64,000 nt of DNA from Rubrivivax sp. (GCA_030680415.1 JAUXVE010000148.1:32563-96562), one strand, 5' to 3'. Shown: positions 19,922-28,544, counted from the stretch's first letter. Numbers and translations: made by a program. Notes: generated by a model not told the origin, from the letters alone.

Positions 19922-20261
19922 GCGCGCGTGGCCGCCGGGGATCCGAGGCTGTGATCGTGAGCACGCGCATGCCCGTCATTCCGCCTCGAACACGAGGCGC
20001 CTGCCGCCGAGCCACACCGGGGAAGCGGCCGGACAACGGCGCCGGCATCACGCTGCGGCCGGCCTGATGCGGGTTTGCGCTCAACAAGCTGGACCGATCG
20101 GAATCGGTCATGTGCTGTCCTCCGTGCAGTGTGAGTGCCACCACTCACGCGCGGCCGGACGCGGCCTGGACAGGGTGCACTTGCCCGCGTCGTGCCTGCC
20201 GGTTCGCCTCATCCCGCCGGTCCTGTAAGTGCCTCAGTTTTCACGGTAGCCCAGTTCTGCT
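19922..20261. other. Intergenic stretch between paaH and the AbrB/PIN module
   Basis: No gene is convincing here. The one structured element is a perfect 7-4-7 inverted repeat at 20092-20109 (GACCGAT-CGGA-ATCGGTC). It shares the ACCGATCGG core with the paaG-upstream palindrome and lacks a T-run, so it is more like an operator than a terminator. Confidence 0.4.
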
Positions 20262-20280
20262 AGTATTACCGCGTAATACT
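20262..20280. promoter_or_regulatory. Perfect 8-3-8 palindrome, antitoxin operator
   Basis: AGTATTAC-CGC-GTAATACT lies 10 nt before the antitoxin ATG and directly abuts its TGGAGG ribosome site. The position and symmetry are as expected for an AbrB-type autorepressor site. Protein binding is inferred. Confidence 0.7.
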
Positions 20281-20290
20281 TGGAGGCGTC

Positions 20291-20524
20291 ATGGAAGTCA
20301 CGTCGGTCACCAGCAAGGGGCAGGTCACCATTCCGAAGGAACTCCGGCAACAACTCGGCATTCGGCAGGGCAGCCGCATCGAGTTCTCGCTGGTCGGCGA
20401 CCACGTCGAGATGCGGGTCCGGAGTTCGCCGTCGGGCGAGGTCCGCAGCGGGTTCGGCATGCTCAAGAGCCGGCGCGCCGCCGTGCCGACGGACTTCGAC
20501 CCCGCGACACTGCTCAAGCGATGA
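20291..20524 (+). CDS. AbrB/MazE-type antitoxin
   Basis: 77 aa. SpoVT/AbrB swapped-hairpin DNA-binding domain in the first 45 residues: VTSKGQVTIPKELRQQLGI, then GSRIEFSLVGDHVEMRV. The C-terminal 30 residues form the toxin-binding tail (SGFGMLKSRRAAVPTDFDPATLL). GGAGG lies 6 nt before ATG 20291. The stop overlaps the PIN toxin start (ATGA). It is expected to neutralise the toxin and repress the operon via the upstream palindrome. Confidence 0.9.
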   Translation: MEVTSVTSKGQVTIPKELRQQLGIRQGSRIEFSLVGDHVEMRVRSSPSGEVRSGFGMLKSRRAAVPTDFDPATLLKR

Positions 20525-20937
20525 TCGGCCTCGACACCAACGTTCTCGCCCGGTACTACATCGACGACGAGGCAGACGCCGAGGCGCAGCGCCAACGCCT
20601 CGCTGCTCGGCGCCTCATCGACTCGGGCCAAGCTCTGATGGTAAGCAAGTCGGTGGTCCTGGAACTCGAGTGGGTCATGCGCGGCTACTACGGCTTCGCC
20701 CGAGCCGAGGTGGCGTCCGTCATGCGGCACCTCCTTGACCAGACACACATCACCGTCGAAGACCGTGATGCAGTCGAGCGAGCGCTCTGCAACTGCGAAG
20801 CGGGCATCGATTTCGCTGACGCGCTGCACCACGCGAGCTACAAGTCTTGCGCAAGCGTGGCAACGTTTGACGATCGCCAGTTCGCCCGGCGGGCCAAGAA
20901 ACTCGGGTTGGCACCGGCCGTGATGGTCGTGTCGTAG
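20521..20937 (+). CDS. PIN-domain ribonuclease toxin (VapC-like)
   Basis: 138 aa. The four acidic PIN active-site positions are visible: Asp5 in GLDTNVLARYY, Glu in VLELEWVMRGYY, Asp in GIDFADALH, and Asp in VATFDDRQF. VapC toxins are Mg2+-dependent RNases that typically cut tRNA or rRNA. The start ATG 20521 overlaps the antitoxin stop by 4 nt. A larger frame through this ORF from 20110 is spurious. Confidence 0.92.
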   Translation: MIGLDTNVLARYYIDDEADAEAQRQRLAARRLIDSGQALMVSKSVVLELEWVMRGYYGFARAEVASVMRHLLDQTHITVEDRDAVERALCNCEAGIDFADALHHASYKSCASVATFDDRQFARRAKKLGLAPAVMVVS

Positions 20938-21038
20938 CGGGCTGCCCATGAATGCGCAGATGCTGCAGGCCGCTCCCCTTCCAGGGCAAGAAGGGCCTGA
21001 TCGTGCTGCCGGTGACGCCGGCGGGTCTGGTGACGGGA

Positions 21039-21791
21039 TCAAGGTCCTGGCGCGACCGGCTGGCCTGAAGGTAAAAGGCGTGGCCGCAGGACGCTGGCCA
21101 CCCCCAGGGCCGACAGCGCCAGCGCCACACAAGCGCCGCTGGGCGCGTCGAGCAGCCACGAGGCGCTCAGGCCGGCACCGCAGGCCAGCACCGCTGCCGC
21201 CCAGGCGGTCACGCGGTGCGACCCGTTCCTCTGCCACAGCGCGGGTGCAATCAGGGCTGCAAACACGACGAAGAGCCCCAGCGTGGGCACGGCCAGGCTG
21301 GCCACCAACGCAAACACGGGGTAGAAGACCGCGTCGCGGGCCAATCGATGACCGACCACGGCAACGGCCAGCGCACAGCCCGCCAGAACAGCCACTTGGG
21401 GCCATCCCGCCCACAACACGTCAGCCGCCAGCAGTTCACCCAGGCGTTCGCGGCCGTGCGGGTCTTGCCGTGCCCCCAGCAGCGCTGCGCTGGCGCCCAG
21501 CACGTACAGCAGGCCGATCAGGGCCTCGCGCTCGGCGGGCCACTGGCGTGACAGCCAGGCCACGGCAGCGGCGCAGCCCAGTGCACCGGCGGCCGCCATC
21601 GCTTGTGTGCTCAGCCAGCCCGGGTGGTCCATCAGCGTGGCGGCCCACAGGGCGGCAGCCGCGGCGGCCTGGGCCACTGCCAGGTCGATGAAGACAACGC
21701 CGCGCGCCAGCACCTGGTGGCCCAGCGGCGCCAGCGCCAGCACGCCGAAAACCAGCGCCGCGACGGGCGCCAGGAACCAGGCGTCCGGCAT
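21039..21791 (-). CDS. Metal (zinc) ABC transporter permease, ZnuB-like
   Basis: 250 aa from ATG 21791. A polytopic protein of the ABC-3 (ZnuB/TroC) family with about seven or eight hydrophobic segments; MPDAWFLAPVAALVFGVLAL is the first. Family marks include RGVVFIDLAVAQAAAAAAL early and FALVASLAVPTLGLFVVFAALIAPALW late. It is the last gene of the minus-strand zinc operon, 16 nt after the binding-protein gene. No ATPase gene accompanies it, so it may use AztA encoded on the other strand (inference). Confidence 0.85.
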   Translation of the reverse strand: MPDAWFLAPVAALVFGVLALAPLGHQVLARGVVFIDLAVAQAAAAAALWAATLMDHPGWLSTQAMAAAGALGCAAAVAWLSRQWPAEREALIGLLYVLGASAALLGARQDPHGRERLGELLAADVLWAGWPQVAVLAGCALAVAVVGHRLARDAVFYPVFALVASLAVPTLGLFVVFAALIAPALWQRNGSHRVTAWAAAVLACGAGLSASWLLDAPSGACVALALSALGVASVLRPRLLPSGQPVAPGP

Positions 21792-21807
21792 CAGCGCTGC
21801 CCCGGCA

Positions 21808-22707
21808 TCAGTGCGGCCCCGCCTGCAGCAGGCTTGCCAACAGGCTGTCGAACCAGCGCAGCAACGCCTCGCCGTCGGCATCTTCGGCCACCGTGGCAGG
21901 CAGCACCAGCAGCGGCACGGCGCCGCCCAACTGGCCACTGAGCCAGCGGCCGGGCCGCGGGTCCTGGTAGCTGGCGATGACCACCGCCAGCGGCGGCTTG
22001 CCCTTCAGGCCATCCAGCAGCCGCTGCAGGTGGCTCGGCGTGGGCGCCATGCCGGGCCTGGGCTCCAGGTCGGCCACCTGCGTGATGCCCAGCCAGTGCC
22101 ACAGGTAGCCGAAGGTGCTGTGCTGCGCGGCCACCGTGCGCCCGCGCAGCGGCGCGGCGCGGCGTTCCCACTCGGCGATGCGGGCCGTCAGGCGGGCCTC
22201 GAAAGCCAGGCGGCGCGCTTCGATGCCCGCCTCTTGCGCCGGCAGGTCCTGCTGCAGTCGCTCGGCCAGCATCTGTGCCGCCACGAGCAGATTGCGCGGG
22301 TCGGCATGCAGGTGCGGGTTGCCTTCGGCATGCACGTCACCGGCCCAGGGCGTGCCGATGACACCGGGCTGCGGGTCCAGCAGCACCACGTGCTCGGAGG
22401 CAAAGAACACGTCCCGTTCCCGTGCCTTGCCGGCGCGCTGCTGCAGCACCGGCAGCCAGCCGGCCTCCAGCGACGCGCCGGTGCACACCGCCAGGTCGGC
22501 GCTGCGCAGCTGCGCGATGAGTGCGGGCCTGGCTTCAATATGGTGCGGGTCCTGCGCGGCGTGGGTGGCCACGTGCATACGCACCTGGGGCAGCAGCACG
22601 CGGGTCAGTGCCGCCCACTCGGGTTCACAGGCGAAGACAGTGAAGGCAGCCGCGGGCGTCGACAGCGCGGCGCCCAGCAAGAGCAGCAAGCTAGAACGGA
22701 TGTGCAC
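21808..22707 (-). CDS. Metal (zinc) ABC transporter substrate-binding protein, ZnuA-like
   Basis: 299 aa from GTG 22707, starting with a signal peptide (HIRSSLLLLLGAALSTPAAAF). TroA/ZnuA cluster A-I binding-protein fold: FACEPEWAALTRVLLP, the metal-site stretch GNPHLHADPRNL, QHSTFGYLWHWLG, and VVIASYQDPRPGRWLSGQLG. It overlaps the outer-membrane protein gene by 17 nt. It is the second metal-binding protein in the locus besides AztC; possibly each has a different affinity or donor. Confidence 0.85.
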   Translation of the reverse strand: MHIRSSLLLLLGAALSTPAAAFTVFACEPEWAALTRVLLPQVRMHVATHAAQDPHHIEARPALIAQLRSADLAVCTGASLEAGWLPVLQQRAGKARERDVFFASEHVVLLDPQPGVIGTPWAGDVHAEGNPHLHADPRNLLVAAQMLAERLQQDLPAQEAGIEARRLAFEARLTARIAEWERRAAPLRGRTVAAQHSTFGYLWHWLGITQVADLEPRPGMAPTPSHLQRLLDGLKGKPPLAVVIASYQDPRPGRWLSGQLGGAVPLLVLPATVAEDADGEALLRWFDSLLASLLQAGPH

Positions 22708-23836
22708 CGTGGGCTCCGAAGGCCAACACGTACCGCAGCTGCGCCGTGCGCCGGGACGGGTTCTCGAACGCCACCACATCGCGCTGCTGGGTGAACTGCA
22801 GCCGCAGCGACTGCATGTGCGTGGGTTTCCAGGCCAGCATCAGCGCGTGTTCGCGCAGCAGGCCGCTGTCGAAGTGGTCAACGTGCGGCACGCGCACGCG
22901 CAGCCAGTCGGCGCGTGCACCGGCCTCCCAGCTGGGATTGAAGCGCCAGACCACGGAGATGGCGTTGGACTCCTGCCGGTCGCGGCTGCCGGCGTAGCGG
23001 TTCAGGCCGGAGATGCGTGCGGCCTCGAAGTTGACGCGCAATTGCTGGTCGCGGTTGTTGCCGTTGGGGGCCCACTTCCAGGTCGCGTCCACCATCCAGG
23101 TCTTGCGGCCGCTGAACTGCGCGCCGTGGTGGTGGCCGTGTGCGCGCCCGTGTTCCTCCTCGGCGCCCTCTTCTTCGCCGTGCTCGTGCTCTTCCTCCAG
23201 CGCCGCTTCGCGCCGGTTGCGGATGTGAGACAAGCCCAGCTGCCAGCTGTGCGACCGGTTCAGGTCCGCACCCAGCTTCAACACCGCGGTGGCCACGCCG
23301 GGTATGCGGGCCTCGTTGGCGATCTCTTCCACCAGGCGTTTGCCGCGGAAGGCCTCCACGCCCACCATCAGGTAGAAGGGCGTGGGTGCGGTCCAGTTCA
23401 GGCGCAGGCCATCGTCGTTCCAGTGGCCACCGAAAAACGCGCGGTAAAGCAAAGGCCGCTCGATGAAGTCGTCGGCATGCGAGTGCTGCTGGTTCAGGTA
23501 ACCGATCTGCGATGCAAAGCGGCCACCACGCAGCTGCAGCCCCAGCGGCAGCGAGGTGGTTTCGAGCCAGGCTTCTTCCAGGCCCCGTTCCAGCTCGCCT
23601 TCGTGGGTCTCGAAGGTGGCCGTCAGCTGGGCGCGCAGGTGCGGCCCCAGCGGCCCGCTGGCCGTCAGGTCGCCGTGGCCCAGCTGCACGCCCTTGTCGC
23701 GTGCGCCGATGGCCAGCGGGCGCGAAGTGGCGGTCACGTCGAGCACGGCGCCGAAGTCCCAGCCCTTGGCGGACTGCGCTTGCGCCAGGCCGCCAGCCAG
23801 AAGGGTGGCGGCGATCAGGGTGTGTTTCAGGCTCAT
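22691..23836 (-). CDS. Zinc-regulon outer-membrane beta-barrel protein with His-rich loop
   Basis: 381 aa from ATG 23836. Signal peptide (SLKHTLIAATLLAGGLAQAQ), then alternating amphipathic strands and a C-terminal Phe, as in outer-membrane barrels. Near residues 205-235 there is a long acidic/His loop (HEHGEEEGAEEEHGRAHGHHHG) suited to capture zinc at the surface. Its stop codon lies inside the start of the binding-protein gene and its start overlaps the aztD stop (ATGA). It is not a TonB-dependent receptor: too short and with no plug domain. Exact family not recognised. Confidence 0.75.
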   Translation of the reverse strand: MSLKHTLIAATLLAGGLAQAQSAKGWDFGAVLDVTATSRPLAIGARDKGVQLGHGDLTASGPLGPHLRAQLTATFETHEGELERGLEEAWLETTSLPLGLQLRGGRFASQIGYLNQQHSHADDFIERPLLYRAFFGGHWNDDGLRLNWTAPTPFYLMVGVEAFRGKRLVEEIANEARIPGVATAVLKLGADLNRSHSWQLGLSHIRNRREAALEEEHEHGEEEGAEEEHGRAHGHHHGAQFSGRKTWMVDATWKWAPNGNNRDQQLRVNFEAARISGLNRYAGSRDRQESNAISVVWRFNPSWEAGARADWLRVRVPHVDHFDSGLLREHALMLAWKPTHMQSLRLQFTQQRDVVAFENPSRRTAQLRYVLAFGAHGAHPF

Positions 23837-25140
23837 CGTGTGATCCCGATCCACACCGCGTTAGAGGGTGTGAAGCCCAGGTCGCGGCGCGCCAGCACGG
23901 CACCGGTGAAGCTGTTGACGACCACCAGTTGTTTGGCCACCGGGTCGGTGATGTAGACCTCGTCCCTGGCACCGTTGGCCGTCAACACGGGCCAGGGTGC
24001 GGCGGTGGGCATGGTGGGGATCGCGCCAGTGACGCGGGCCAGGTTGGCCCAGGCGCCGCCCTGCCGCTGCGCCGTGATCAGCGTGCCCTGGTCGGCGACG
24101 ATAAAAAGGCGCTGGCCGCTGCGGTCGAAGCCGTGGGCCCGGCGCACGCGGCCGGTGTCCCAGCCCTGGGGTGCGAAGTTGGCCACCGCGCCGGCCTCGC
24201 CGTTGACGGCATGAAAGCGTGTGGTCACCGGGCCCGGTGCCGTGCCTTCGGTGGCGATGCCGACGAAGTGCCCTGGCGCGCGCGCGTGGCCCGCCAGGGC
24301 GCCCACGCGCAAGGCCGTGCCGAGCTGGGTGCCGTCGTCGACCGTGGTTGCGCTCAGGTGGCGCACCAGCAGCATGCCGTCCACGCAGCCGACCACGGTG
24401 TAAGCGCCCGAGCTCGCACTGCCGTGCATGCCGCTGCAGCGTGTGGCGAGCTGGCGGTCCAGCCGGTAGCTGGCGCCCTCGCGCTGGTGCAGGGTCAGGT
24501 GGGTGGGCAAGGCGTCGCTGGCGTCGGCGGCGCGGGTCACCGCCAGCAGCTTGTTGTCCACCGGCTCTGCCAGGCCGTGGATGGGGAATCCCAGGTCCAG
24601 GCTGGCCGCCGTGCCGCCGGCAGCGATGGAGGCTTCGGTGATCAGGCGCACGCCGGCGCTCTGCGCCGGGGTGGTCGTCGCGTTGCCGTCCATGAAGATG
24701 GCCGCCTGCTTGCCGGCCTGCACGTCGTAGTGGGTGGGCCGAACGCCGCTCAGCTTCCAGGGCACGGCCTTGCTGGCCTGCTTGTAGTCGTGCAAATGGT
24801 CGCCGTGGTCTTCCTGCCAGATGCCACCGTCGACAAACTGCACCAGGCCCTGCGTGCGCTGCATCACCAGGGCATAACGCCCGCCGGGGCTGGCGTACAG
24901 CGCCGAAGGCACGTTGTCGGCCTGGCGCGTGGCTTCGACCGTGTTGGAGTCCAGGTCGTGCACCCGCAGCGCGGTGGCGTTGTGCTCGGTGGTGACCAGG
25001 CGTCCGGCGGTGTCCAGGGTCACCGCATCGTGGTCATGGTCGTCGTCTGCTTCGATGCCGCCGCCGCAGGCCACCAGCACGGCGGCGCAGACAAGGGCGG
25101 CCAGGGCGGCACGGCGGGGAAGGGGCGGGTACGGGTTCAT
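23833..25140 (-). CDS. aztD: Periplasmic zinc metallochaperone AztD-like lipoprotein
   Basis: 435 aa. A lipoprotein signal (ALVCAAVLVACGGG, Cys near 25) is followed by a His/Asp zinc-binding stretch (DDDHDHD). A beta-propeller-like domain follows (LRVHDLDSN, SALYASPGGRYALVMQR, WQEDHGDHLHDYK, VRPTHYDVQAGKQAAIFMDGN). In Paracoccus, AztD delivers zinc to the binding protein AztC. The ATG at 25140 is 45 nt from the Zur-box palindrome shared with divergent zur. It heads the minus-strand operon with the barrel, binding protein and permease. Confidence 0.82.
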   Translation of the reverse strand: MNPYPPLPRRAALAALVCAAVLVACGGGIEADDDHDHDAVTLDTAGRLVTTEHNATALRVHDLDSNTVEATRQADNVPSALYASPGGRYALVMQRTQGLVQFVDGGIWQEDHGDHLHDYKQASKAVPWKLSGVRPTHYDVQAGKQAAIFMDGNATTTPAQSAGVRLITEASIAAGGTAASLDLGFPIHGLAEPVDNKLLAVTRAADASDALPTHLTLHQREGASYRLDRQLATRCSGMHGSASSGAYTVVGCVDGMLLVRHLSATTVDDGTQLGTALRVGALAGHARAPGHFVGIATEGTAPGPVTTRFHAVNGEAGAVANFAPQGWDTGRVRRAHGFDRSGQRLFIVADQGTLITAQRQGGAWANLARVTGAIPTMPTAAPWPVLTANGARDEVYITDPVAKQLVVVNSFTGAVLARRDLGFTPSNAVWIGITR

Positions 25141-25185
25141 GGCTTGTGCTCCGGCGTGTTGGCGGGCGGGGTGACGCGTTTATTC

Positions 25186-25209
25186 GTAATGATAGGGCAC
25201 TATCATTAC
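25186..25209. promoter_or_regulatory. Zur box between aztD and zur
   Basis: GTAATGATA-GGGCAC-TATCATTAC is a perfect inverted repeat with 9-bp arms in an AT-rich patch between two divergent zinc genes. It matches the general form of Zur sites (TAATGATA-like half-sites). It probably controls both aztD and zur. Confidence 0.8.
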
Positions 25210-25297
25210 ACAACCGACAGACTCCAGCGGGCCGGCCACGCACTCCCGGCGAGCCGGCTTCGGCACCACGGGCCTCGACATCCGCTAACCTTGTGGC

Positions 25298-25729
25298 ATG
25301 GAACGCAACACCCGCCAGCGCAGTGCCATTCGCGACGCCATCGCCCACGCCGACCGGCCCCTGCTGCCACAAGAGGTACTGGACGCCGCACAGCAGGCGG
25401 TGCCGGGCCTGGGCATGGCCACCGTCTACCGCAACCTCAAGGCCTTGGTCGAAGAGGGCGAACTGCAGGCGGTGAACCTGCCCGGCGAGAACCCGCGCTT
25501 CGAAGTCACCGGGCACCAGCACCACCACCACTTCCAGTGCCGGCAATGCGAGCGCGTGTTCGATGTGCACGCCTGCCCGGGTGACCTGTCGCGGCTGGCG
25601 CCCCAGGGCTTCACGGTGGATGACCATGACCTGACGCTGTACGGTCGGTGCAAGGACTGCGCGGCGCCCAAGTCCAAGCCGGCCAAAGCCGCCAAACCGG
25701 TGGCACACACACACCGACTTCGCGGCTGA
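25298..25729 (+). CDS. zur: Fur-family zinc uptake regulator Zur
   Basis: 143 aa. Winged helix: RNTRQRSAIRDAIAH, then GMATVYRNLKALVEEGEL (recognition helix). Metal sites: FEVTGHQHHHHFQCRQCERVFDVHAC with the structural CxxC, and a second CxxC, GRCKDC. A Lys/Ala-rich tail ends HTHRLRG. With zinc bound it represses uptake genes. It is flanked by zinc transport genes and by two palindromes of Zur-box type, which supports Zur rather than Fur. Confidence 0.9.
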   Translation: MERNTRQRSAIRDAIAHADRPLLPQEVLDAAQQAVPGLGMATVYRNLKALVEEGELQAVNLPGENPRFEVTGHQHHHHFQCRQCERVFDVHACPGDLSRLAPQGFTVDDHDLTLYGRCKDCAAPKSKPAKAAKPVAHTHRLRG

Positions 25730-25774
25730 GCTCGGGCCTTCCGGCGGGGCATTCCGGTGACCAGCGGCGTCCGG

Positions 25775-25790
25775 TAATGCGTCTGCATTA
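25775..25790. promoter_or_regulatory. Second Zur-box-like palindrome, before aztA operon
   Basis: TAATGC-GTCT-GCATTA is a perfect 6-4-6 repeat, 33 nt upstream of the small membrane ORF that opens the aztA operon. It shares the TAATG half-site with the Zur box at 25186. Confidence 0.6.
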
Positions 25791-25822
25791 TTATTAGCAG
25801 TCCACCGGAGCCAACAGCCACC

Positions 25823-25966
25823 ATGCAGGGAACACCCCACCGCGCTGCGCGCTGCCCCTTGCCGGGCCCGCCTGGCCTGCTGAGCGCCGGCGCCGGCCTG
25901 CGCCTGGCGGTGGCCTCGGTGGTGGTGCTGGCCCTGTGGCTGGCCGTGGCCTGGGCGCTCGTGTGA
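25823..25966 (+). CDS. Small single-pass membrane protein preceding aztA
   Basis: 47 codons from ATG 25823. A basic N-terminal part (PHRAARCPLPGPPGLL) is followed by one hydrophobic helix (LRLAVASVVVLALWLAVAW). The stop TGA overlaps the GTG start of aztA (GTGTGA), and the Zur-type palindrome is just upstream, so it is the first gene of the zinc ABC operon if translated. The ribosome site is weak (GGAG 13 nt away). It might help assemble the transporter, or be a leader peptide for coupling. Confidence 0.5.
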   Translation: MQGTPHRAARCPLPGPPGLLSAGAGLRLAVASVVVLALWLAVAWALV

Positions 25967-26700
25967 CGCGGCCGGCCATCACCTTGAGCGACGTGACGGT
26001 GTCCTACCGCGGCCACCCCGCGGTGCATCACCTGAGCGGCGAATTTGCGCCCGGGGCGTTGCACGCCGTGGTCGGCCCCAACGGCGCCGGCAAGAGCACG
26101 CTGCTGGGTGCGCTGGCCGGCACCATCCGCGCCTACCAGGGCCGCATCGAGCGCGACGCCTCGCCGCGCGTGGCCTACCTGCCGCAGGCGTCCGAGCTGG
26201 ACCGCAGTTTTCCGGTGCGGGTGCATGAACTGGTGGCGATGGGCCTGTGGCACCGCATCGGCAGCTTCGGCGCGGTGCGCTCGCCAGACCGCGAACGTGT
26301 GCAAGAAGCGCTGCAGGCCGTGGGCCTGGGCGGCTTCGATCAGCGCCTGCTGGGCGAGCTGTCGGCCGGCCAGGCGCAGCGGGTGCTGTTTGCGCGTGTG
26401 CTGCTGCAGGACGCCGCCATCATCTTGCTGGACGAACCCTTCAACGCCATCGACACCCGCACCACGGCCGACCTGCTGGCGCTGCTGATGCGCTGGAAGC
26501 AGGAATCGCGCACCGTCATCGCGGTGCTGCACGACATCGAGCAGGTGCGGGCGCATTTCGACCAGGTGCTGCTGCTGGCGCGCGAGCGCGTGGCCTGGGG
26601 CCCGACGGCGCAGGTGCTGCAGGCGCAGCACCTGTTCAAGGCGCGCCAGATGGCCGAAGCCTGGGACGAGCAGGCCGCCCGCTGCCGGACCGTGGCATGA
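25963..26700 (+). CDS. aztA: Zinc ABC transporter ATP-binding protein AztA
   Basis: 245 aa from GTG 25963. Walker A GPNGAGKST (38-46), Q-loop LPQASELDR, signature LSAGQAQRV, Walker B AIILLDEPF, H-loop VLHDIEQV. It energises zinc import through the AztB permease. The start overlaps the small membrane ORF stop. It appears to be the only ABC ATPase for two permeases in this locus. Confidence 0.9.
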   Translation: MTRPAITLSDVTVSYRGHPAVHHLSGEFAPGALHAVVGPNGAGKSTLLGALAGTIRAYQGRIERDASPRVAYLPQASELDRSFPVRVHELVAMGLWHRIGSFGAVRSPDRERVQEALQAVGLGGFDQRLLGELSAGQAQRVLFARVLLQDAAIILLDEPFNAIDTRTTADLLALLMRWKQESRTVIAVLHDIEQVRAHFDQVLLLARERVAWGPTAQVLQAQHLFKARQMAEAWDEQAARCRTVA

Positions 26701-26710
26701 GCAGGGCCGC

Positions 26711-27592
26711 ATGCTGAGCAGCCTCTTTGCCGACGCCGCCGGCCCCTTTGTCGAATTTGCCTTCATGCGCCGTGCACTGGTGGCCACGCTGGCGCTGTCG
26801 CTGGGGGCGGCGCCCATCGGCTGCATCCTGGTGCTGCGCCGCATGAGCCTGGTCGGCGATGCGATGGCCCATGCCGTGCTGCCGGGCGCGGCCGCGGCCT
26901 TCCTGCTGGCCGGGCTGTCGCTGCCGGCGATGAGCCTGGGCGGCTTTGTCGCGGCGCTGGTGGTGGCCCTGGCCGCGGGCTTCGTCACCCGCGCCACGCC
27001 ACAGCGTGAAGACGCCAGCTTCGCCGCCTTCTACCTCATTGCACTGGCGCTGGGTGTGCTGCTGGTGTCCTTGCGCGGCAGCCAGATCGACCTCATGCAC
27101 ATGCTCTTTGGCAGCGTGCTGGCGGTGGACGACGCCGCGCTGCTGCAGATGGCCGCGGTGGCCAGCGTCACGCTGTGGGCGCTGGCGCTGATGATCCGGC
27201 CGCTGGTGCTGGAGAGCTTCGACCCCGGCTTCCTGCGCAGCGTGGGGGGCCCGGGCGGCGCTGCGCACATGCTCTTGCTGGTGCTGCTGGTGGCCAACCT
27301 GGTCAGCGCCTTGCAGGCCCTGGGCACCCTGATGGCCGTGGGCCTGATGATGCTGCCGGCCGCTGCCGCGCGCTTCTGGGCCGCCGACCTGCTGAAGATG
27401 GCTGCCGTGGCCGCGGCCATTGCGGCCGTTTCGGGTGCCGCCGGGCTGCTGCTGAGTTTCCATGCCGAGCTGCCGTCCGGCCCCTGCATCGTGCTGGGCT
27501 GTGGCGCGGCCTATGTGCTGTCGGTGCTGTTCGGGCGCCGCGACGGCATCGCCTGGCGCCGCTGGCGAGCCCGCCATCACCTGGCTGCCTGA
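26711..27592 (+). CDS. aztB: Zinc ABC transporter permease AztB
   Basis: 293 aa. ABC-3 family permease with about eight transmembrane segments. Key stretches: CILVLRRMSLVGDAMAHAVLPG near the N-terminus, which carries the family's ATPase-facing region, FYLIALALGVLLVSLRG, and ALGTLMAVGLMMLPAAAARF. It follows aztA by 10 nt and precedes aztC by 7 nt. Confidence 0.9.
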   Translation: MLSSLFADAAGPFVEFAFMRRALVATLALSLGAAPIGCILVLRRMSLVGDAMAHAVLPGAAAAFLLAGLSLPAMSLGGFVAALVVALAAGFVTRATPQREDASFAAFYLIALALGVLLVSLRGSQIDLMHMLFGSVLAVDDAALLQMAAVASVTLWALALMIRPLVLESFDPGFLRSVGGPGGAAHMLLLVLLVANLVSALQALGTLMAVGLMMLPAAAARFWAADLLKMAAVAAAIAAVSGAAGLLLSFHAELPSGPCIVLGCGAAYVLSVLFGRRDGIAWRRWRARHHLAA

Positions 27593-27599
27593 GACAACG

Positions 27600-28544
27600 A
27601 TGACCGACAAGCCCAAGACCATGCGCTTGCAGCGCCGCGCCATGCTGGTGACGCTGGCCAGTGGCGCCTGTTGGCCCCTGCACGCGCAGACGGCCGCTGC
27701 GCTGCCTGCCCGCGTCGTGGCCAGCTTCTCGATCCTGGCCGACATGGCCCGCGAGCTGGCTCCCGCCGGCACCGAGGTGCTCTCGCTGGTGCGGCCAGAC
27801 GCCGACGCCCATGTCTTCGAACCCCGGCCGGCCGACGGCAAGCGCCTGGCGCAGGCCGAGCTGGTGCTGGTCAACGGCCTGGGCTTCGAAGGCTGGATCG
27901 ACCGACTGGTCAAGGTGTCCGGCTTCAAGGGCCGCCTGGTGGTGGCCAGCCAGGGTGTGGTGGTGCGGGGCGCGCCCCATGCGCAACACGGCCATGGCCA
28001 CCGCCATGGGCAGGGTGCGGTCGATCCGCATGCCTGGCAGGACCTGGCGCATGCGCGGCTCTACATCGCCAACCTGAGTGCAGCCTTTGCCCAGCGCTGG
28101 CCGGCGCAGCAGGCCGAGATCGATGCGCGCCGCCTGGACTACCTGGCCCGGGTCGACACGCTCGAGCGGCGCGTGCGCCAGCAGCTGGACGCCATCCCGC
28201 GCCAGCAGCGGCGCGTCATCACCTCGCACGACGCCTTCGGCTACTTCGGTGCCGCCTACGGCATCGACTTCCTGGCGCCGCAAGGCTGGGCCACGCACAG
28301 CGAACCCTCGGCGGCGGCGGTGGCCAAGCTCATCCGCCAGATCCGCCAGCAGGGCGTGAAGGCGCTGTTCGTCGAAAACATCAGCGACCCGCGGCTGCTG
28401 CAGCGCATCGCCCAGGAAGGCGGGGCGAAGATCGGCGGCACGCTGTACTCCGACGCGCTGTCGGCAGCCGGCGGGCCGGCCGCGACCTACCTGAAAATGA
28501 TCGAACACAACGCCCGCACGCTGAGCCAGGCCTTGACCGGCTGA
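27600..28544 (+). CDS. aztC: Zinc ABC transporter substrate-binding protein AztC
   Basis: 314 aa from ATG 27600. A Tat- or Sec-like signal (MRLQRRAMLVTLASGACWPLHAQ) precedes a TroA/ZnuA fold. Metal ligands are suggested by PDADAHVFEPRP (His), the His-rich flexible loop HAQHGHGHRHGQGAVDPHAW, SHDAFGYFGAAYG (His), and GGTLYSDALS (Asp). It receives zinc, probably from AztD, and hands it to AztB. Operon order aztA-aztB-aztC. Confidence 0.9.
   Translation: MTDKPKTMRLQRRAMLVTLASGACWPLHAQTAAALPARVVASFSILADMARELAPAGTEVLSLVRPDADAHVFEPRPADGKRLAQAELVLVNGLGFEGWIDRLVKVSGFKGRLVVASQGVVVRGAPHAQHGHGHRHGQGAVDPHAWQDLAHARLYIANLSAAFAQRWPAQQAEIDARRLDYLARVDTLERRVRQQLDAIPRQQRRVITSHDAFGYFGAAYGIDFLAPQGWATHSEPSAAAVAKLIRQIRQQGVKALFVENISDPRLLQRIAQEGGAKIGGTLYSDALSAAGGPAATYLKMIEHNARTLSQALTG

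Noticed and set aside
20092..20109. Hairpin as terminator of paaH
   Set aside because: No T-run after the stem and it lies 170 nt from the stop; more like an operator.
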